Shown here: positions 8,489 through 17,323 of the stretch, piece by piece | Position numbering within the stretch: position 1 is the first letter of the stretch | Layout of the letters: every line of letters starts with the position of its first letter | DNA from: DATJSN01 sp035504095 | GTDB taxonomy: Bacteria; Planctomycetota; Phycisphaerae; WQYP01 | Assembly: GCA_035504095.1 (NCBI GenBank) | Contig: DATJSN010000031.1 | Span: 1 to 37,626 of the forward strand | Reading direction: 5' to 3' | DNA length: 37,626 nt | Notes under the pieces: generated by a model | Seen by the model: the letters and a program-made list of their open reading frames with translations, nothing else | What the model was told of the DNA's origin: nothing | The model's database searches: none | Translations under genes and position numbers: made by a program

Positions 8489-9939
8489 GCTACTCTCCTG
8501 TTGTCATCCGTTTGTTTGGCGGAATTGATTGGAAGTTCAATGATGAACTCTGCGCCTTTGCCCGGACCGTCGCTAAAGGCGCTGATTGATCCGCCCATAC
8601 CCTTGGCCGCCAGTGACGAAGTATGCAGGCCAAAACCGTGTCCATCCGCTTTTGTGGTAAAACCATGGGAAAAAATACGCGTCAGATTGTTTTGTTCGAT
8701 TCCCACGCCGGTGTCGCGCACGCTGATAAAATATCGTGAAGAATCAGCCGGTGATATGCCGGTACGAATGGTCAGCACGCGGTCGGAATCGGTGCAGCGC
8801 ATGGCCTGTTTGGCATTACCGATCAGATTAACGAGCATCTGCAAAACCCGGTGTTTTTCCATCAGTATCCGCGGAAGCTCCTCAAACTCGCGCACAATTT
8901 TAATCCGATGCCGTTCCAGTGATTCTCCGTTGATGCGCAAGGCATCTTCCACAAGTTCAGGCAAAAGCACTTCTTCACTCACGCCGCACACGCGCGCGTA
9001 ATTCTGTTGCATGGTAATAATCTGTTTGACGTGTTTAATATTTTCGATCAGCGATGTGAGTTCCTGAAGAATATCCTCTTGTTCCTTGCCCAGATGTTCT
9101 CCAAGTTGTGTGAGGTAATCGGTGATCTGGATGCCTTTCTGGTCTTTGGCAAGATAATCGGCAAGGTCTTCGCGGTGCTCGCGAAACATTTGCGCGACTT
9201 TGGAAATCGCCGCGATTTTTAACGCTTTAATTTTGTCCGTTGCCACGGATGCGGAAACGTTAACGCTGTTGAGTACGTTTCCAACGTTGTGTAAAACTCC
9301 CGTGGCGACTTCGGCCATGCCGGCCTGGTGAGAAATGGAAATCAGACGGCTTTTTAATTCCTGTCGTTCCGTCTCCGCGAGTTTGCGCGCGGTGATATCG
9401 CGCACGGTTCCTTCATAATAAAGGATCTTTCCATCGGGATCGCATACGGCATGAGAAGTCTCGGATATCCAGATCAGTGTTCCATCCTTCCGGCGCACCT
9501 GTGATTCCCAGTTGCAAATTGAACCATGACGTTCTGTTTCGTTAAGAACCTGTTTGCGGCTTGTGGGTTTGTCGTAAATCTGCGAGGCGATATCCGTGAT
9601 CGAATTTTTTAACTCTTCCGGGCTGTCATAGCCGTATATTTTTGCCAGCGCCGGATTGGCCAGAATATACCTTCCCTGAGGAGTGGATTGAAATATTCCC
9701 TCGGTTATGTTTTCAAAGATCGATCGATATTTCTTTTCCACCTTGGCTTCGGCCACTTCAGCATTACGCGTCTGGAGTTCCTGTGAACTGAGTTCCATGG
9801 ATCGTTCACTGAGCGCACGAGCCTCATCGGCCTGCGTATAGGCGTCATCGACGGCGTCAATGAACTGTTTTAGTTCATTTGAAAATTGATCCGTCTGGCC
9901 GAAATATTTTTTGATTTGTCGCTGAAGAAGTCGGTGCAT
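8485..9939 (-). CDS. PAS-domain sensor histidine kinase
   Basis: The 484-residue protein has no membrane segment. It starts with a coiled region (20-70), then a PAS/PAC domain (72-190, ending GTVRDITARKLAE). A dimerisation region holds VLHNVGNVLNSV, with H217 as the likely phospho-acceptor. A long helical stretch follows, then an ATPase domain with N box NLIGNAKQAM, G1 box DTGVGI and G2 box GHGFGLH. The HNVGN form of the H box marks a recognisable kinase subgroup rather than the classical HExxxP form. The ATG at 9939 directly follows the FIST gene stop at 9940, and its own stop overlaps the next gene by 4 bases. It therefore very probably phosphorylates D86 of the adjacent regulator in response to the FIST protein. 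Confidence 0.92.
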   Translation of the reverse strand: MHRLLQRQIKKYFGQTDQFSNELKQFIDAVDDAYTQADEARALSERSMELSSQELQTRNAEVAEAKVEKKYRSIFENITEGIFQSTPQGRYILANPALAKIYGYDSPEELKNSITDIASQIYDKPTSRKQVLNETERHGSICNWESQVRRKDGTLIWISETSHAVCDPDGKILYYEGTVRDITARKLAETERQELKSRLISISHQAGMAEVATGVLHNVGNVLNSVNVSASVATDKIKALKIAAISKVAQMFREHREDLADYLAKDQKGIQITDYLTQLGEHLGKEQEDILQELTSLIENIKHVKQIITMQQNYARVCGVSEEVLLPELVEDALRINGESLERHRIKIVREFEELPRILMEKHRVLQMLVNLIGNAKQAMRCTDSDRVLTIRTGISPADSSRYFISVRDTGVGIEQNNLTRIFSHGFTTKADGHGFGLHTSSLAAKGMGGSISAFSDGPGKGAEFIIELPINSAKQTDDNRRVA

Positions 9940-11079
9940 TTATATTTCCCCAAATGTCGTAATGGTCATGGTCTGATTATGTAGTGCGCAGCGTGATGTG
10001 GAAGAAGGGGAAATTTCGCCATAGGAATAAAATCCGGTCGTGACCGTTTCTTTACCAAGTACATCGCTGACTGTTTCCACTTCTTCTTCAATACGTTGTC
10101 GGAGAACGAGTTTTCGCCCCACGCAACTGATCAGTATGGCAAGCTGGGCCTGGGAATTTCCAATTTTATGACGGCAAAACACCGCGGCTTTGTTGGCACC
10201 TTCAACCAGTCGATCGAAGTTGGCGCGCATGAATCGCGCCATATTTCCCTCCGGCATATCGCCGGCAAAGGTCATGCTTTGTGCCTTTTCATCAATTCCC
10301 AGGATTGTGCGGACAATGGTTTCGTCGGAATGTTTGTCGCGCAGTCCCAGGGGAAATAACAGGCCGCTCGCCGGCAATTTATCCGAGTAAGCTCCCAAAT
10401 ATTCTTTATAAAGGTCCAGCGCCGATCGGCCGTCAAGTTCATAAAGAACGTTGCTCTTGGATCGTGTAATGCATCGTTCCGGGCCGAACATGTCCCATCC
10501 ACCCATTGACCCATAACCGACTTTGAGTCTGGCGCCGTAAAATCCGAGCAATACAATTCTTTTTTGGGCGGCAACGCCATCGGTACAGACGTACGTTTCA
10601 CTGAAACGATCTCCATCTCCGGAGAGTCCTCCGGTGATGGAGACACCTTCGGGCAGACTGCTGATGACGCCCTTAACCAGTTCGCTGCCATTAACGGAAA
10701 GTCCGTCAGAGAGAATAAATACATGGGCCAAACCATCATGTTTCAAGTCATGAGCCAGGCGTTTGCCGATGGAAAAACTTTCCTCAGGCGCGGCAATTGC
10801 CGCATCCACGGCGCGAACAGTTGTACTATCAAACTTGACAGCGGTGGCCGTCATCGAATCGTCTATAACATGATCGCCGGCGATTTCACCGGCCGTTGAA
10901 CAACCGCATATATATGCTTTGGGATGAGACTTGCGAATTTGAGCCAATAGTGCGTTATCTTTCATCAGCGCCGATGAGCCGAAAATTAAAACGAGGTCGG
11001 CACGGTCACCGTTGTGAATGCCGTTGATTTGTTGAACCCATTGGGTCTGGTTATTCCATACAGCTCGCGCAACTTGCAT
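9940..11079 (-). CDS. FIST-domain signal-sensing protein
   Basis: FIST_N and FIST_C domains are proposed sensors of small ligands such as amino acids, found next to or fused with signal-transduction modules. The sequence shows FIST_N features (ADLVLIFGSSAL, CGCSTAGEI, then GLAHVFILSDG and ITGGLSGDGDRF) and a C-terminal FIST_C half ending in TGFYSYGEISP. No membrane segment is seen, so it should be cytoplasmic. I prefer the ATG at 11079 (379 residues) because GAGG lies 9 bases upstream. An ATG at 11142 would add 21 residues but has no ribosome site. It is first of three minus-strand genes with no gap before the kinase. The ligand cannot be told from sequence. Confidence 0.88.
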   Translation of the reverse strand: MQVARAVWNNQTQWVQQINGIHNGDRADLVLIFGSSALMKDNALLAQIRKSHPKAYICGCSTAGEIAGDHVIDDSMTATAVKFDSTTVRAVDAAIAAPEESFSIGKRLAHDLKHDGLAHVFILSDGLSVNGSELVKGVISSLPEGVSITGGLSGDGDRFSETYVCTDGVAAQKRIVLLGFYGARLKVGYGSMGGWDMFGPERCITRSKSNVLYELDGRSALDLYKEYLGAYSDKLPASGLLFPLGLRDKHSDETIVRTILGIDEKAQSMTFAGDMPEGNMARFMRANFDRLVEGANKAAVFCRHKIGNSQAQLAILISCVGRKLVLRQRIEEEVETVSDVLGKETVTTGFYSYGEISPSSTSRCALHNQTMTITTFGEI

Positions 11080-11465
11080 AGTACAACACCTCGAGGAAAT
11101 AACGACGCCTGCATTAGTTGCATACGCGAATCCCTTCAACATTGCGACAATTTCATAAAGCTATGGAAACGCCGCACGACCGAGGTCCATCTCGAACCTT
11201 TTATCGGTAATTGTTTATGCACACTTAATTCACAAACTTAGTCCTGTAATATCGACTGCGGAATTGATCATTCATCGTCACCGCGTCAATACTCTTGATA
11301 GGCCAATTCGTCGAAAATATCGGCAATGCCCGTGTTCTGGGCAAATAAAAATTAAGCTGCAAGTTAATTGTGCAAATCGTCGCTTGATGTTGGAGTACAA
11401 GCCATCGATATTTTTGTTTATTTGGATCATGACTATCCGGGGCAATCACTTTATGATTAGCGCAT
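11080..11465. other. Divergent intergenic region
   Basis: This stretch of nearly 390 bases separates the minus-strand signalling operon from the plus-strand dehydrogenase, so it should hold the promoters for both. It is AT-rich in its second half. I saw only weak candidates (for example TTGATG at 11384-11389), none good enough to name. No convincing gene or stable hairpin was seen. Confidence 0.5.
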
Positions 11466-12215
11466 ATGAATCAATCTCTAAAAGATAAGTTTGCCCTGGT
11501 AACCGGCGCCAGCAGCGGTATTGGAAAAGCGGTTGCACTGCATCTTGCTGAACTTGGCGCATCGGTGACGATTTCAGCGCGACGTGATGAAAAACTCGCT
11601 GATCTGGTTAAAACGATTCAGAGTGTCGGCGGGCAGGCACAGGCGGTCAAATCGGACGCAGGCAATACAGGGCAGATTGACGATCTTTTTGCCAAATGTT
11701 TGTCATGGGGAAGACGCCTTGATGCTGTGGTGGTTAATGCCGGCCGTGGTCTTGCCGGCGGCGTATTGAACAGCGATGAAAATGCCTGGGAGGAAATTTA
11801 TCGTCTTAATGTTCTGGGTGCAGCCCATTTGATGAGAATAAGCGCCCAACACATGGTCGAACAAAAAGGCGGGGATATTGTGGTGCTCGGTTCGGTTTCG
11901 GGGCATAACATTTCTCCTTACAGCGGGTTTTACGGCTCCAGCAAATGGGCCATCACCGCCGCAGCGGAATCTTTAAGGCGTGAAGTATGTTCCCACGGCG
12001 TAAGGGTCAGCACGATAATGCCGGGTGTCGTGCAAAGTGAATTTCAGGAGGTCGCGGGCTACAACTTTGAAAATTTCTCGAAGTCAGCACAGCGCTTTGG
12101 CAAATGTCTGGAACCCGCCGACGTCGCCCGAGCCATTGGATTTATAATCACTCAGCCGGCGCATGTTCATATCAACGAACTGGTTATCAGGCCAACCGGT
12201 GAGGATTATCCTTAA
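11466..12215 (+). CDS. Short-chain dehydrogenase/reductase (classical SDR)
   Basis: The 249-residue product has the Rossmann cofactor motif TGASSGIG (13-20), NAG (91-93), the catalytic serine region LGSVSGH (141-147) and the active-site YGSSK (Y156, K160). ARR at 38-40, after the second strand, suggests a preference for NADP(H). The C-terminus INELVIRPTGEDYP resembles YdfG-like serine/3-hydroxy acid dehydrogenases, whose typical substrates are hydroxy acids or aldehydes. The actual substrate is unknown. It stands alone between the signalling operon and rpsA. I see no clear ribosome site before its ATG. Confidence 0.9.
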   Translation: MNQSLKDKFALVTGASSGIGKAVALHLAELGASVTISARRDEKLADLVKTIQSVGGQAQAVKSDAGNTGQIDDLFAKCLSWGRRLDAVVVNAGRGLAGGVLNSDENAWEEIYRLNVLGAAHLMRISAQHMVEQKGGDIVVLGSVSGHNISPYSGFYGSSKWAITAAAESLRREVCSHGVRVSTIMPGVVQSEFQEVAGYNFENFSKSAQRFGKCLEPADVARAIGFIITQPAHVHINELVIRPTGEDYP

Positions 12216-12339
12216 ATTATTCTTTTGATTCCCTTTTCCAATATATATTCTGAGGGTTACAATATGCGTCAGGCTACTGATTTTCGGCGGAAATGACAGA
12301 AATCATTTTAACCATGCTTAATTATTAGAGGTTTTGCAA

Positions 12340-13671
12340 ATGACAACGGGGTTTGAACACGACCCTGCTGGTCTTAAACAGACCGGCGGGCCTGATGAAA
12401 AATCTGAGATTGATCGGGCCGTTAATGAGGCCATGAGCGGACTTTCTCTGGATGCGTTATTAGCGCAAATGTCCGCTCCCACAGCCCCTGCAGAAAAACA
12501 AGCCAAAAGACCTCAGCGGGGCGGCAGGCCGCAGGCTGGTGAGCCGTCTGCGGCAGATATTGCAGTACAAGGCCGCCTTAGACGCGGCAAAATTGTCGCT
12601 GTACGTGATCGCAGCGTCTTCGTTGATTTGGGCGGCAAATCCCAGGGTATAGTTCCGCTGGATCAGTTTATACCGGATGATCCGGAAAAACCTGAGGAAT
12701 CGACGGCCCCAGGTACGGAATACGAATTCAACTATGTGGGATATGACGAGCGCGAAGGATTGGTGCTTTTATCACGTCGTGGCGCTGTGATGCATGGTGG
12801 AATTGAGCAACTCCATGAGGGAGATATCGTGGAGGGAACAGTCAGCGGCGCCAATAAAGGCGGGCTGGAAGTTAAGATCAACAATATCCGTGCTTTTATG
12901 CCCGCTGGTCAGGTAGACGTTCGTTTTACCGCTGATCTGAACTCACTCATCGGCCAGAAAATTAAGTGTCGGATCATTCAGTTGGATCGTACCGCGCGAA
13001 ATCTTGTGGTTAGTCGCCGAGCGATTCTCGAAGAAGAACAGGCAGGACAAAGAGAAAAAACATGGAGTGAACTGGCAACCGGTCAGATTCGTGAGGGAGT
13101 AGTCAGCAGCGTGCAGCCATATGGGGCATTTGTAGACCTTGGCGGCGTGGACGGTCTGTTGCATGTTTCTGCCATGAGTCACACGCGAGTTTCCGATCCG
13201 TCCAAAATTGTAAAGCCCGGAGACAAAATTCAGGTAATGGTACTTTCGGTGGATCGCGAGACTCAGCGGGTGTCGTTGGGGCTCAAACAACTTACCCGGG
13301 ATCCATGGTCAACAGTCGGCGAAAATTTTCCCGTGGGAACTACCCTCACGGTTAAGGTAACTAAAGTCATGGACTTTGGCGCATTTGTTGAACTTACTCC
13401 GGGAGTTGAGGGGCTGATTCATATCTCGGAGCTCTCGAATAAACGCATTGGGCATCCGCGTGAAGTTGTAGAAGTCGATAAGCAAATCCAGGCTAAAGTC
13501 ATCGGCGTTGATCCGGAAAAAAAGAAAGTTAGTTTATCGGTGGCGCAACACCTTCGCGAAACTTCCGCTCAAAGCGCCCAGACGTCGACGCCAGCAGCGT
13601 CCAACACTCCGGCTGAGCTTGTTAAGCCGTCTGTTGCACCCAAAAATAAGGCCCTTAAAGGCGGGCTGTAA
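12340..13671 (+). CDS. rpsA: Ribosomal protein S1-like, four S1 domains
   Basis: The 443-residue protein starts with an acidic/low-complexity region (1-75), then four S1 RNA-binding OB-folds at roughly 78-147, 160-228, 249-317 and 334-402, and a basic Ala/Pro-rich tail. Domains 3 and 4 have the strongest consensus (PYGAFVDLGGVDGLLHVS and DFGAFVELTPGVEGLIHIS). E. coli S1 has six domains in 557 residues, so this is a shortened form like those of several other phyla. It probably helps mRNA binding to the 30S subunit. The ATG at 12340 has GAGG 8-9 bases upstream. A TTG two codons earlier is possible but poorly placed. Confidence 0.88.
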   Translation: MTTGFEHDPAGLKQTGGPDEKSEIDRAVNEAMSGLSLDALLAQMSAPTAPAEKQAKRPQRGGRPQAGEPSAADIAVQGRLRRGKIVAVRDRSVFVDLGGKSQGIVPLDQFIPDDPEKPEESTAPGTEYEFNYVGYDEREGLVLLSRRGAVMHGGIEQLHEGDIVEGTVSGANKGGLEVKINNIRAFMPAGQVDVRFTADLNSLIGQKIKCRIIQLDRTARNLVVSRRAILEEEQAGQREKTWSELATGQIREGVVSSVQPYGAFVDLGGVDGLLHVSAMSHTRVSDPSKIVKPGDKIQVMVLSVDRETQRVSLGLKQLTRDPWSTVGENFPVGTTLTVKVTKVMDFGAFVELTPGVEGLIHISELSNKRIGHPREVVEVDKQIQAKVIGVDPEKKKVSLSVAQHLRETSAQSAQTSTPAASNTPAELVKPSVAPKNKALKGGL

Positions 13672-13700
13672 ACAACTATTTTTGTATATATAAAATAGGG

Positions 13701-13729
13701 TTGACAAACTTTGTGAAAAATAGTACAAA
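13701..13729 (+). promoter_or_regulatory. Sigma70-like promoter of the ATP synthase operon
   Basis: A perfect TTGACA (13701-13706) is followed, after exactly 17 bases, by TACAAA (13724-13729), a 4/6 match to the -10 box. It lies between the rpsA stop and atpZ, giving a leader of roughly 20 bases. No terminator was seen after rpsA, so read-through is also possible. Confidence 0.7.
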
Positions 13730-13754
13730 GGTGTTTCGAGTTGGCGGAAGGTAG

Positions 13755-14081
13755 ATGGAAGACGAGAAATCGTCTGAAAAATTAGATCGAGAAAAATCTC
13801 ATCAAGACGTTCGTAGTGCTCACGGCGCTATGGAACGTCTTGAAACCCATACCGAAGAACGCCTGGCCGGTCAAACTGCCGGTGCAGGCGGAGGAATCCG
13901 AAAATTCGCGGGTATGGGATTCGAATTTCTCGGCGTGATTCTGATTTTTGGTTTGATCGGTCATTGGCTGGATGAAACATACCACTGGAACGGAGTTGCT
14001 ACTATGACGGCGATCCTGGTGGGATTTGTTGGCGAGATGTACTTGCAAATCAAGTCCATCATGCGCTGGGGAAAAAAGTAA
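13755..14081 (+). CDS. atpZ: AtpZ-like F0F1 ATP synthase-associated membrane protein
   Basis: This 108-residue protein has a charged N-terminal half (1-48) and two membrane helices (about 52-70 and 80-98) joined by GHWLDETYHWNG. This is the layout of AtpZ/AtpI-type proteins, which start many atp operons and have been tied to Mg2+ or Ca2+ handling and to c-ring assembly. GGAAGG lies 3-8 bases before the ATG. It is the first gene after the TTGACA promoter and is followed by a second small membrane gene. The family call rests on size, topology and position. Confidence 0.8.
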   Translation: MEDEKSSEKLDREKSHQDVRSAHGAMERLETHTEERLAGQTAGAGGGIRKFAGMGFEFLGVILIFGLIGHWLDETYHWNGVATMTAILVGFVGEMYLQIKSIMRWGKK

Positions 14082-14111
14082 TGTCTGTGAATGCGGCAAG
14101 GGTTATTTCTA

Positions 14112-14549
14112 ATGGGTGATTCCATTACACAATCTGCTCAGGATAGAAATAATTGGCGTCTTCGTCTGGCGCTATTATTGACTTCGCCTGTGGTCATCCT
14201 TTGTGTCATGTGTGTGGGAATCGTCGGGCTTAGCCTGCTCAAACGGCCGCTGTATCTTGAGGAAATGTTTATCGCGGCATTACTAAGCGTTACCGTTGGC
14301 GTTTTGGCCGTGCTTCCAATGGCCATACTTATCAGCAGGGGAGCGGTCCTGCTTATTCGTTGTGCGCAGCTGGCCATCATGATCCGCCTGGTCGGCCCGA
14401 TTATTGGTGTATTGATTGTTCTGTTAGTTCCTGCGTGGCACGCACACAGGCAGCAAATTCTGATCTGGCTGCTGGCGTTTTACTTTGTGCTTTACCTGGT
14501 GGAAAACCTGGTGTCATCCTGGGCGTTTAAACACGCCTGCGCGTCCTGA
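14112..14549 (+). CDS. AtpI-like small membrane protein of the atp operon
   Basis: The 145-residue product has four predicted membrane helices (about 17-41, 52-75, 82-104 and 110-136) and little else. It lies between atpZ and atpB, where atpI is usually found. It fits the ATP synthase I superfamily by topology, but I see no decisive motif. The ATG at 14112 is preferred, with AAGGG about 10 bases upstream. A frame open from 14091 would add seven residues. An 85-base gap before atpB has no gene. Confidence 0.65.
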   Translation: MGDSITQSAQDRNNWRLRLALLLTSPVVILCVMCVGIVGLSLLKRPLYLEEMFIAALLSVTVGVLAVLPMAILISRGAVLLIRCAQLAIMIRLVGPIIGVLIVLLVPAWHAHRQQILIWLLAFYFVLYLVENLVSSWAFKHACAS

Positions 14550-14634
14550 CGTGGTAGCGCGGTATCGCCGCTATTGGGATTTCAACACTGGCAAAGCCAT
14601 GTTGTTGAATTATGTTTGACGAGAATAACTTCGA

Positions 14635-15630
14635 ATGAACCCGCAAATAGCCATTCATCAGCTTCCATCGCCTGTGCTGGCGGTGGACTTTCTGGACGAT
14701 GTGGTGACACACAATATCAGCCCGTCGCCGATATTCACGCTCTTTGGAGAGCCGGTTTATTTCACCAATGACATGTTGATGATGCTGCTTACAGCAGGAT
14801 TGATGCTTTATTTGTTTCTTAATATGGCCCGCGAGTTAAAGACAAATCCCGTCCCAACAGGTTTTAGAAATTTTCTCGAAGCAGCCATGGTCTTTCTGCG
14901 CCAGGAGCTTTTTGTACCCATGCTGGGCAAATGGGCTGACGTCTTTACCCCATATCTATGGACGGCATTTTTTTTCATCCTGTTTCTTAATCTTTTGGGC
15001 ATGCTGCCCGTAAATCAGTTAATAGAGCTCACCAATTATTTCACCGGTTGGAAAATACCTGAATTCTGGGGCGGCGCTACGGGCAATGTGAGCTTCACCG
15101 CGGTGATGGCCTTGAGCACATTTTTTATCGTGCATGTATCGGGCATCGGAGCTCACATTAGAGCGGTTCGCACGCGACAGGAAAATAATTTAGCCGGACA
15201 TGAAGAGGCAGGGGTAGGTCATGATGATGCAGTCGCCACAACAGCGCCGGCTGCAAAACCAAACCGTGTCTGGCCGATCGCCGTGGTCGGCGGAATACTG
15301 CTCTATTTAAAAAACATGGTGCCAACGGTTCACTGGACGCTCTGGCCAATGATGTTTGGACTCGAGCTCCTGGGAACGCTGGTGAAACCACTTTCACTTT
15401 GCATGCGTCTTTTCGCCGTCATGATGTCCGGGCCGCTGGTGGTGGCTGTTTTTGTAAGCATGATTTTTATGGCCGCAAGCTATTTAACTCAAAGTATCAT
15501 CGGTTTGCCGGTCATTTGTTTCGGTGTGGCGTTTGAGGCGCTGCATCTGTTGGAGGCGTTCTTACAGGCTTTTATTTTTACGCTTTTAAGCGCGGCGTAT
15601 ATCGCCGCGGCCGTGGCGCCGGATCATTAA
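14635..15630 (+). CDS. atpB: ATP synthase F0 subunit a
   Basis: The a subunit forms the proton half-channels beside the c ring. The essential arginine is R258 in KPLSLCMRLF (E. coli R210). H304 and Q311 in HLLEAFLQAFIF align with E. coli H245 and Q252. At 331 residues it exceeds E. coli (271). The extra length is an N-terminal region and a hydrophilic loop at about 176-212, rich in His, Glu and Asp. The stretch after R258 reads AVMMSGP where E. coli has GNMYAGE, so the counterparts of N214 and E219 are V262 and P267. Overall it is a clear but divergent a subunit. The assigned ATG has only a weak ribosome site. Confidence 0.93.
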   Translation: MNPQIAIHQLPSPVLAVDFLDDVVTHNISPSPIFTLFGEPVYFTNDMLMMLLTAGLMLYLFLNMARELKTNPVPTGFRNFLEAAMVFLRQELFVPMLGKWADVFTPYLWTAFFFILFLNLLGMLPVNQLIELTNYFTGWKIPEFWGGATGNVSFTAVMALSTFFIVHVSGIGAHIRAVRTRQENNLAGHEEAGVGHDDAVATTAPAAKPNRVWPIAVVGGILLYLKNMVPTVHWTLWPMMFGLELLGTLVKPLSLCMRLFAVMMSGPLVVAVFVSMIFMAASYLTQSIIGLPVICFGVAFEALHLLEAFLQAFIFTLLSAAYIAAAVAPDH

Positions 15631-15679
15631 ACCGGGCTGCGGTAATTATCCATAGATTTTCGTTTATTAGGAGTAAAAC

Positions 15680-15976
15680 ATGGATCCAGCAACAGCCCAT
15701 AGTGCAATTCAAGCGGTGGCCAGTGCCGACACCACGACGCTCAGTGCAGCGATCAAGGTAGCCGGCGCTCTGATCGGCGCCGGAGCGGGCGTAGGCGGCG
15801 CCGGTGCAGGCGTGGGCGCCATCGGCGGCAGCATGTGCGAAGCCACAGCGCGTCAGCCGGAGTTGATTAATACCATTCGCGTCCAGTTCTTTCTGGCCGC
15901 GGCCATCATTGAAGGTTTTACCTTCCTCCTGCTGGCCCTGGCCATGATCGTACTGTTTACAAACGGCGGTTTTTAG
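15680..15976 (+). CDS. atpE: ATP synthase F0 subunit c
   Basis: The 98-residue hairpin protein has a Gly/Ala-rich first helix (23-52, AGAGVGGAGAGVGAIGG), a polar loop with ARQPE, and a second helix with the ion-carrying carboxylate E78 in AAAIIEGFTF. There is no Gln in helix 1 and no Ser/Thr after E78, both typical of Na+-binding rings, so proton coupling is likely. The N-terminus is about 20 residues longer than in E. coli. AGGAG lies 8 bases before the ATG. Confidence 0.95.
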   Translation: MDPATAHSAIQAVASADTTTLSAAIKVAGALIGAGAGVGGAGAGVGAIGGSMCEATARQPELINTIRVQFFLAAAIIEGFTFLLLALAMIVLFTNGGF

Positions 15977-16005
15977 TTCGCCAAAGTTCGAGAGGTTCAT
16001 TGATT

Positions 16006-16665
16006 ATGAAATCAAAGACCAATCATTACCGTCGCTTTTTGTTTTTGCAGCGCCGAGGACCGGCGTTTGTCCTGGCCATACCGATGGCTTTTGTGCCGCT
16101 GGTTTGTTCCTCCGTTGCTCGGGCGGCTGATGCCTCCGGCAACGCATCAGGAAATTCTTCAGCTAGTGGATTACTTTCGCCGGATCCGGGTATGGCCCTG
16201 ATCACCTTTCTCATTTTTGTCATATTGCTTGTCATTCTGGGGCGTTTGGTGTGGCCATCGTTGATGACCGGACTAAAACGCCGAGAGGATTCCATTCGGG
16301 AAAGTATTGAGGCGGCCGCGGAAGCACAGGCAGAGGTGGAAAAAACACGTAAGATGCTCGAAGAAAAAATCGCTGAAGTTCAATTACAGGCGGCGGCGCA
16401 ATTGCAACAGGCCAAGGCTGATGCTTTTAAAATTGCGGAAAAAATCCAGGAAAAAGCAGAAGATGAGTCCCGCGCACTCAAGGAGCAGGCGATGCGCGAT
16501 ATCGCCGCGGCGCGTCAACAGGCACTGACGCAGATCGCCGATCTGGCGGCGAACGTCAGCGTTCAGATAGCTAAAAGAATTTTAGAACGTGAAATCAACG
16601 TTGAAGATCAGCGTCGTCTGGTGGCCGAATCCATTGAAGAACTCACCATCGCGGAGCAAAGCTGA
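16006..16665 (+). CDS. atpF: ATP synthase F0 subunit b with signal-peptide-like N-terminus
   Basis: The 219-residue protein has a membrane helix at 63-84 (ALITFLIFVILLVILGRLVW) and then a long charged coiled coil (90-205), as in peripheral-stalk b subunits. Ahead of this is an unusual 60-residue extension: basic residues, a hydrophobic stretch (19-35), a possible signal peptidase site after ARA (40), and a Ser/Gly/Asn-rich linker. If cleaved, the mature protein begins at A41 with an N-out topology. The ATG at 16006 is preferred, with GAGAGG upstream. A TTG at 16000 is too close to that site. It lies between atpE and atpH. Confidence 0.93.
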   Translation: MKSKTNHYRRFLFLQRRGPAFVLAIPMAFVPLVCSSVARAADASGNASGNSSASGLLSPDPGMALITFLIFVILLVILGRLVWPSLMTGLKRREDSIRESIEAAAEAQAEVEKTRKMLEEKIAEVQLQAAAQLQQAKADAFKIAEKIQEKAEDESRALKEQAMRDIAAARQQALTQIADLAANVSVQIAKRILEREINVEDQRRLVAESIEELTIAEQS

Positions 16666-16668
16666 ACA

Positions 16669-17262
16669 ATGCAAGACAACTTACCTGAAATTTCGCCTGT
16701 CGCCCGCGCTTACGCCGAGGCATTGCTTGACGTGGCACAAAACACCGGCCAACTTGACGATGTGGCCGCGGATATCGCGGCTTTAAAGGCGTTGCGCGCT
16801 GCGGCGTCTGATATAACCAAATTCCTAAAGGCAGCGAGCATCTCCACGGAAGAAAAGCTGCATATCCTCCGGGAAACATTGGAGCCGCTATTGAATCCAT
16901 TAACCATGAGAACCATTGAATCCATGGCGCGCCGCGATCGCCTGGAGCTTCTGCACGATCTGGTTGATGCATTTGACGCTCAGATGGAAGAACGCAAAAA
17001 CCGCATCAGAGTGGAACTGTCTGTTCCGCAGCCAGTTTCGTCGGAAGATCACGCGCGTCTGGAGCAGGCGATGTCCGGCAAGCTGGGTAAACAGGTCGTT
17101 TTGCGTACCATACAGAAACCGGAACTTATCGGCGGAGGACAGTTGCGCATCGACGATCTCTTGATTGATGGTTCCATACGCTATCGCCTGGAACAGATGC
17201 GGCGGCATATGAGAGAAAAAATTCTTTCCACTCCCGGTGAACAAAACATGATAACAGTCTGA
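16669..17262 (+). CDS. atpH: ATP synthase F1 subunit delta
   Basis: The 197-residue OSCP/delta protein joins the b stalk to the top of the F1 head. The family start PVARAYAEALLDVA, the KFLKAASIS region and the C-terminal GSIRYRLEQMRRHM are all recognisable. The ATG lies 3 bases after the atpF stop. The length is slightly above the usual 178-185 residues, from the last 15 residues. Confidence 0.93.
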   Translation: MQDNLPEISPVARAYAEALLDVAQNTGQLDDVAADIAALKALRAAASDITKFLKAASISTEEKLHILRETLEPLLNPLTMRTIESMARRDRLELLHDLVDAFDAQMEERKNRIRVELSVPQPVSSEDHARLEQAMSGKLGKQVVLRTIQKPELIGGGQLRIDDLLIDGSIRYRLEQMRRHMREKILSTPGEQNMITV

Positions 17263-17323
17263 ACTTAAGGTGGAGTCGGAAAAACTCCCGAAAATAAAAG
17301 AAAGCGAACTTTAGGGTGTATGC

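Noticed and set aside
15680..15976. Sodium-type c ring
   Set aside because: There is no Gln in helix 1 and no Ser/Thr after E78; the sequence fits proton coupling better.
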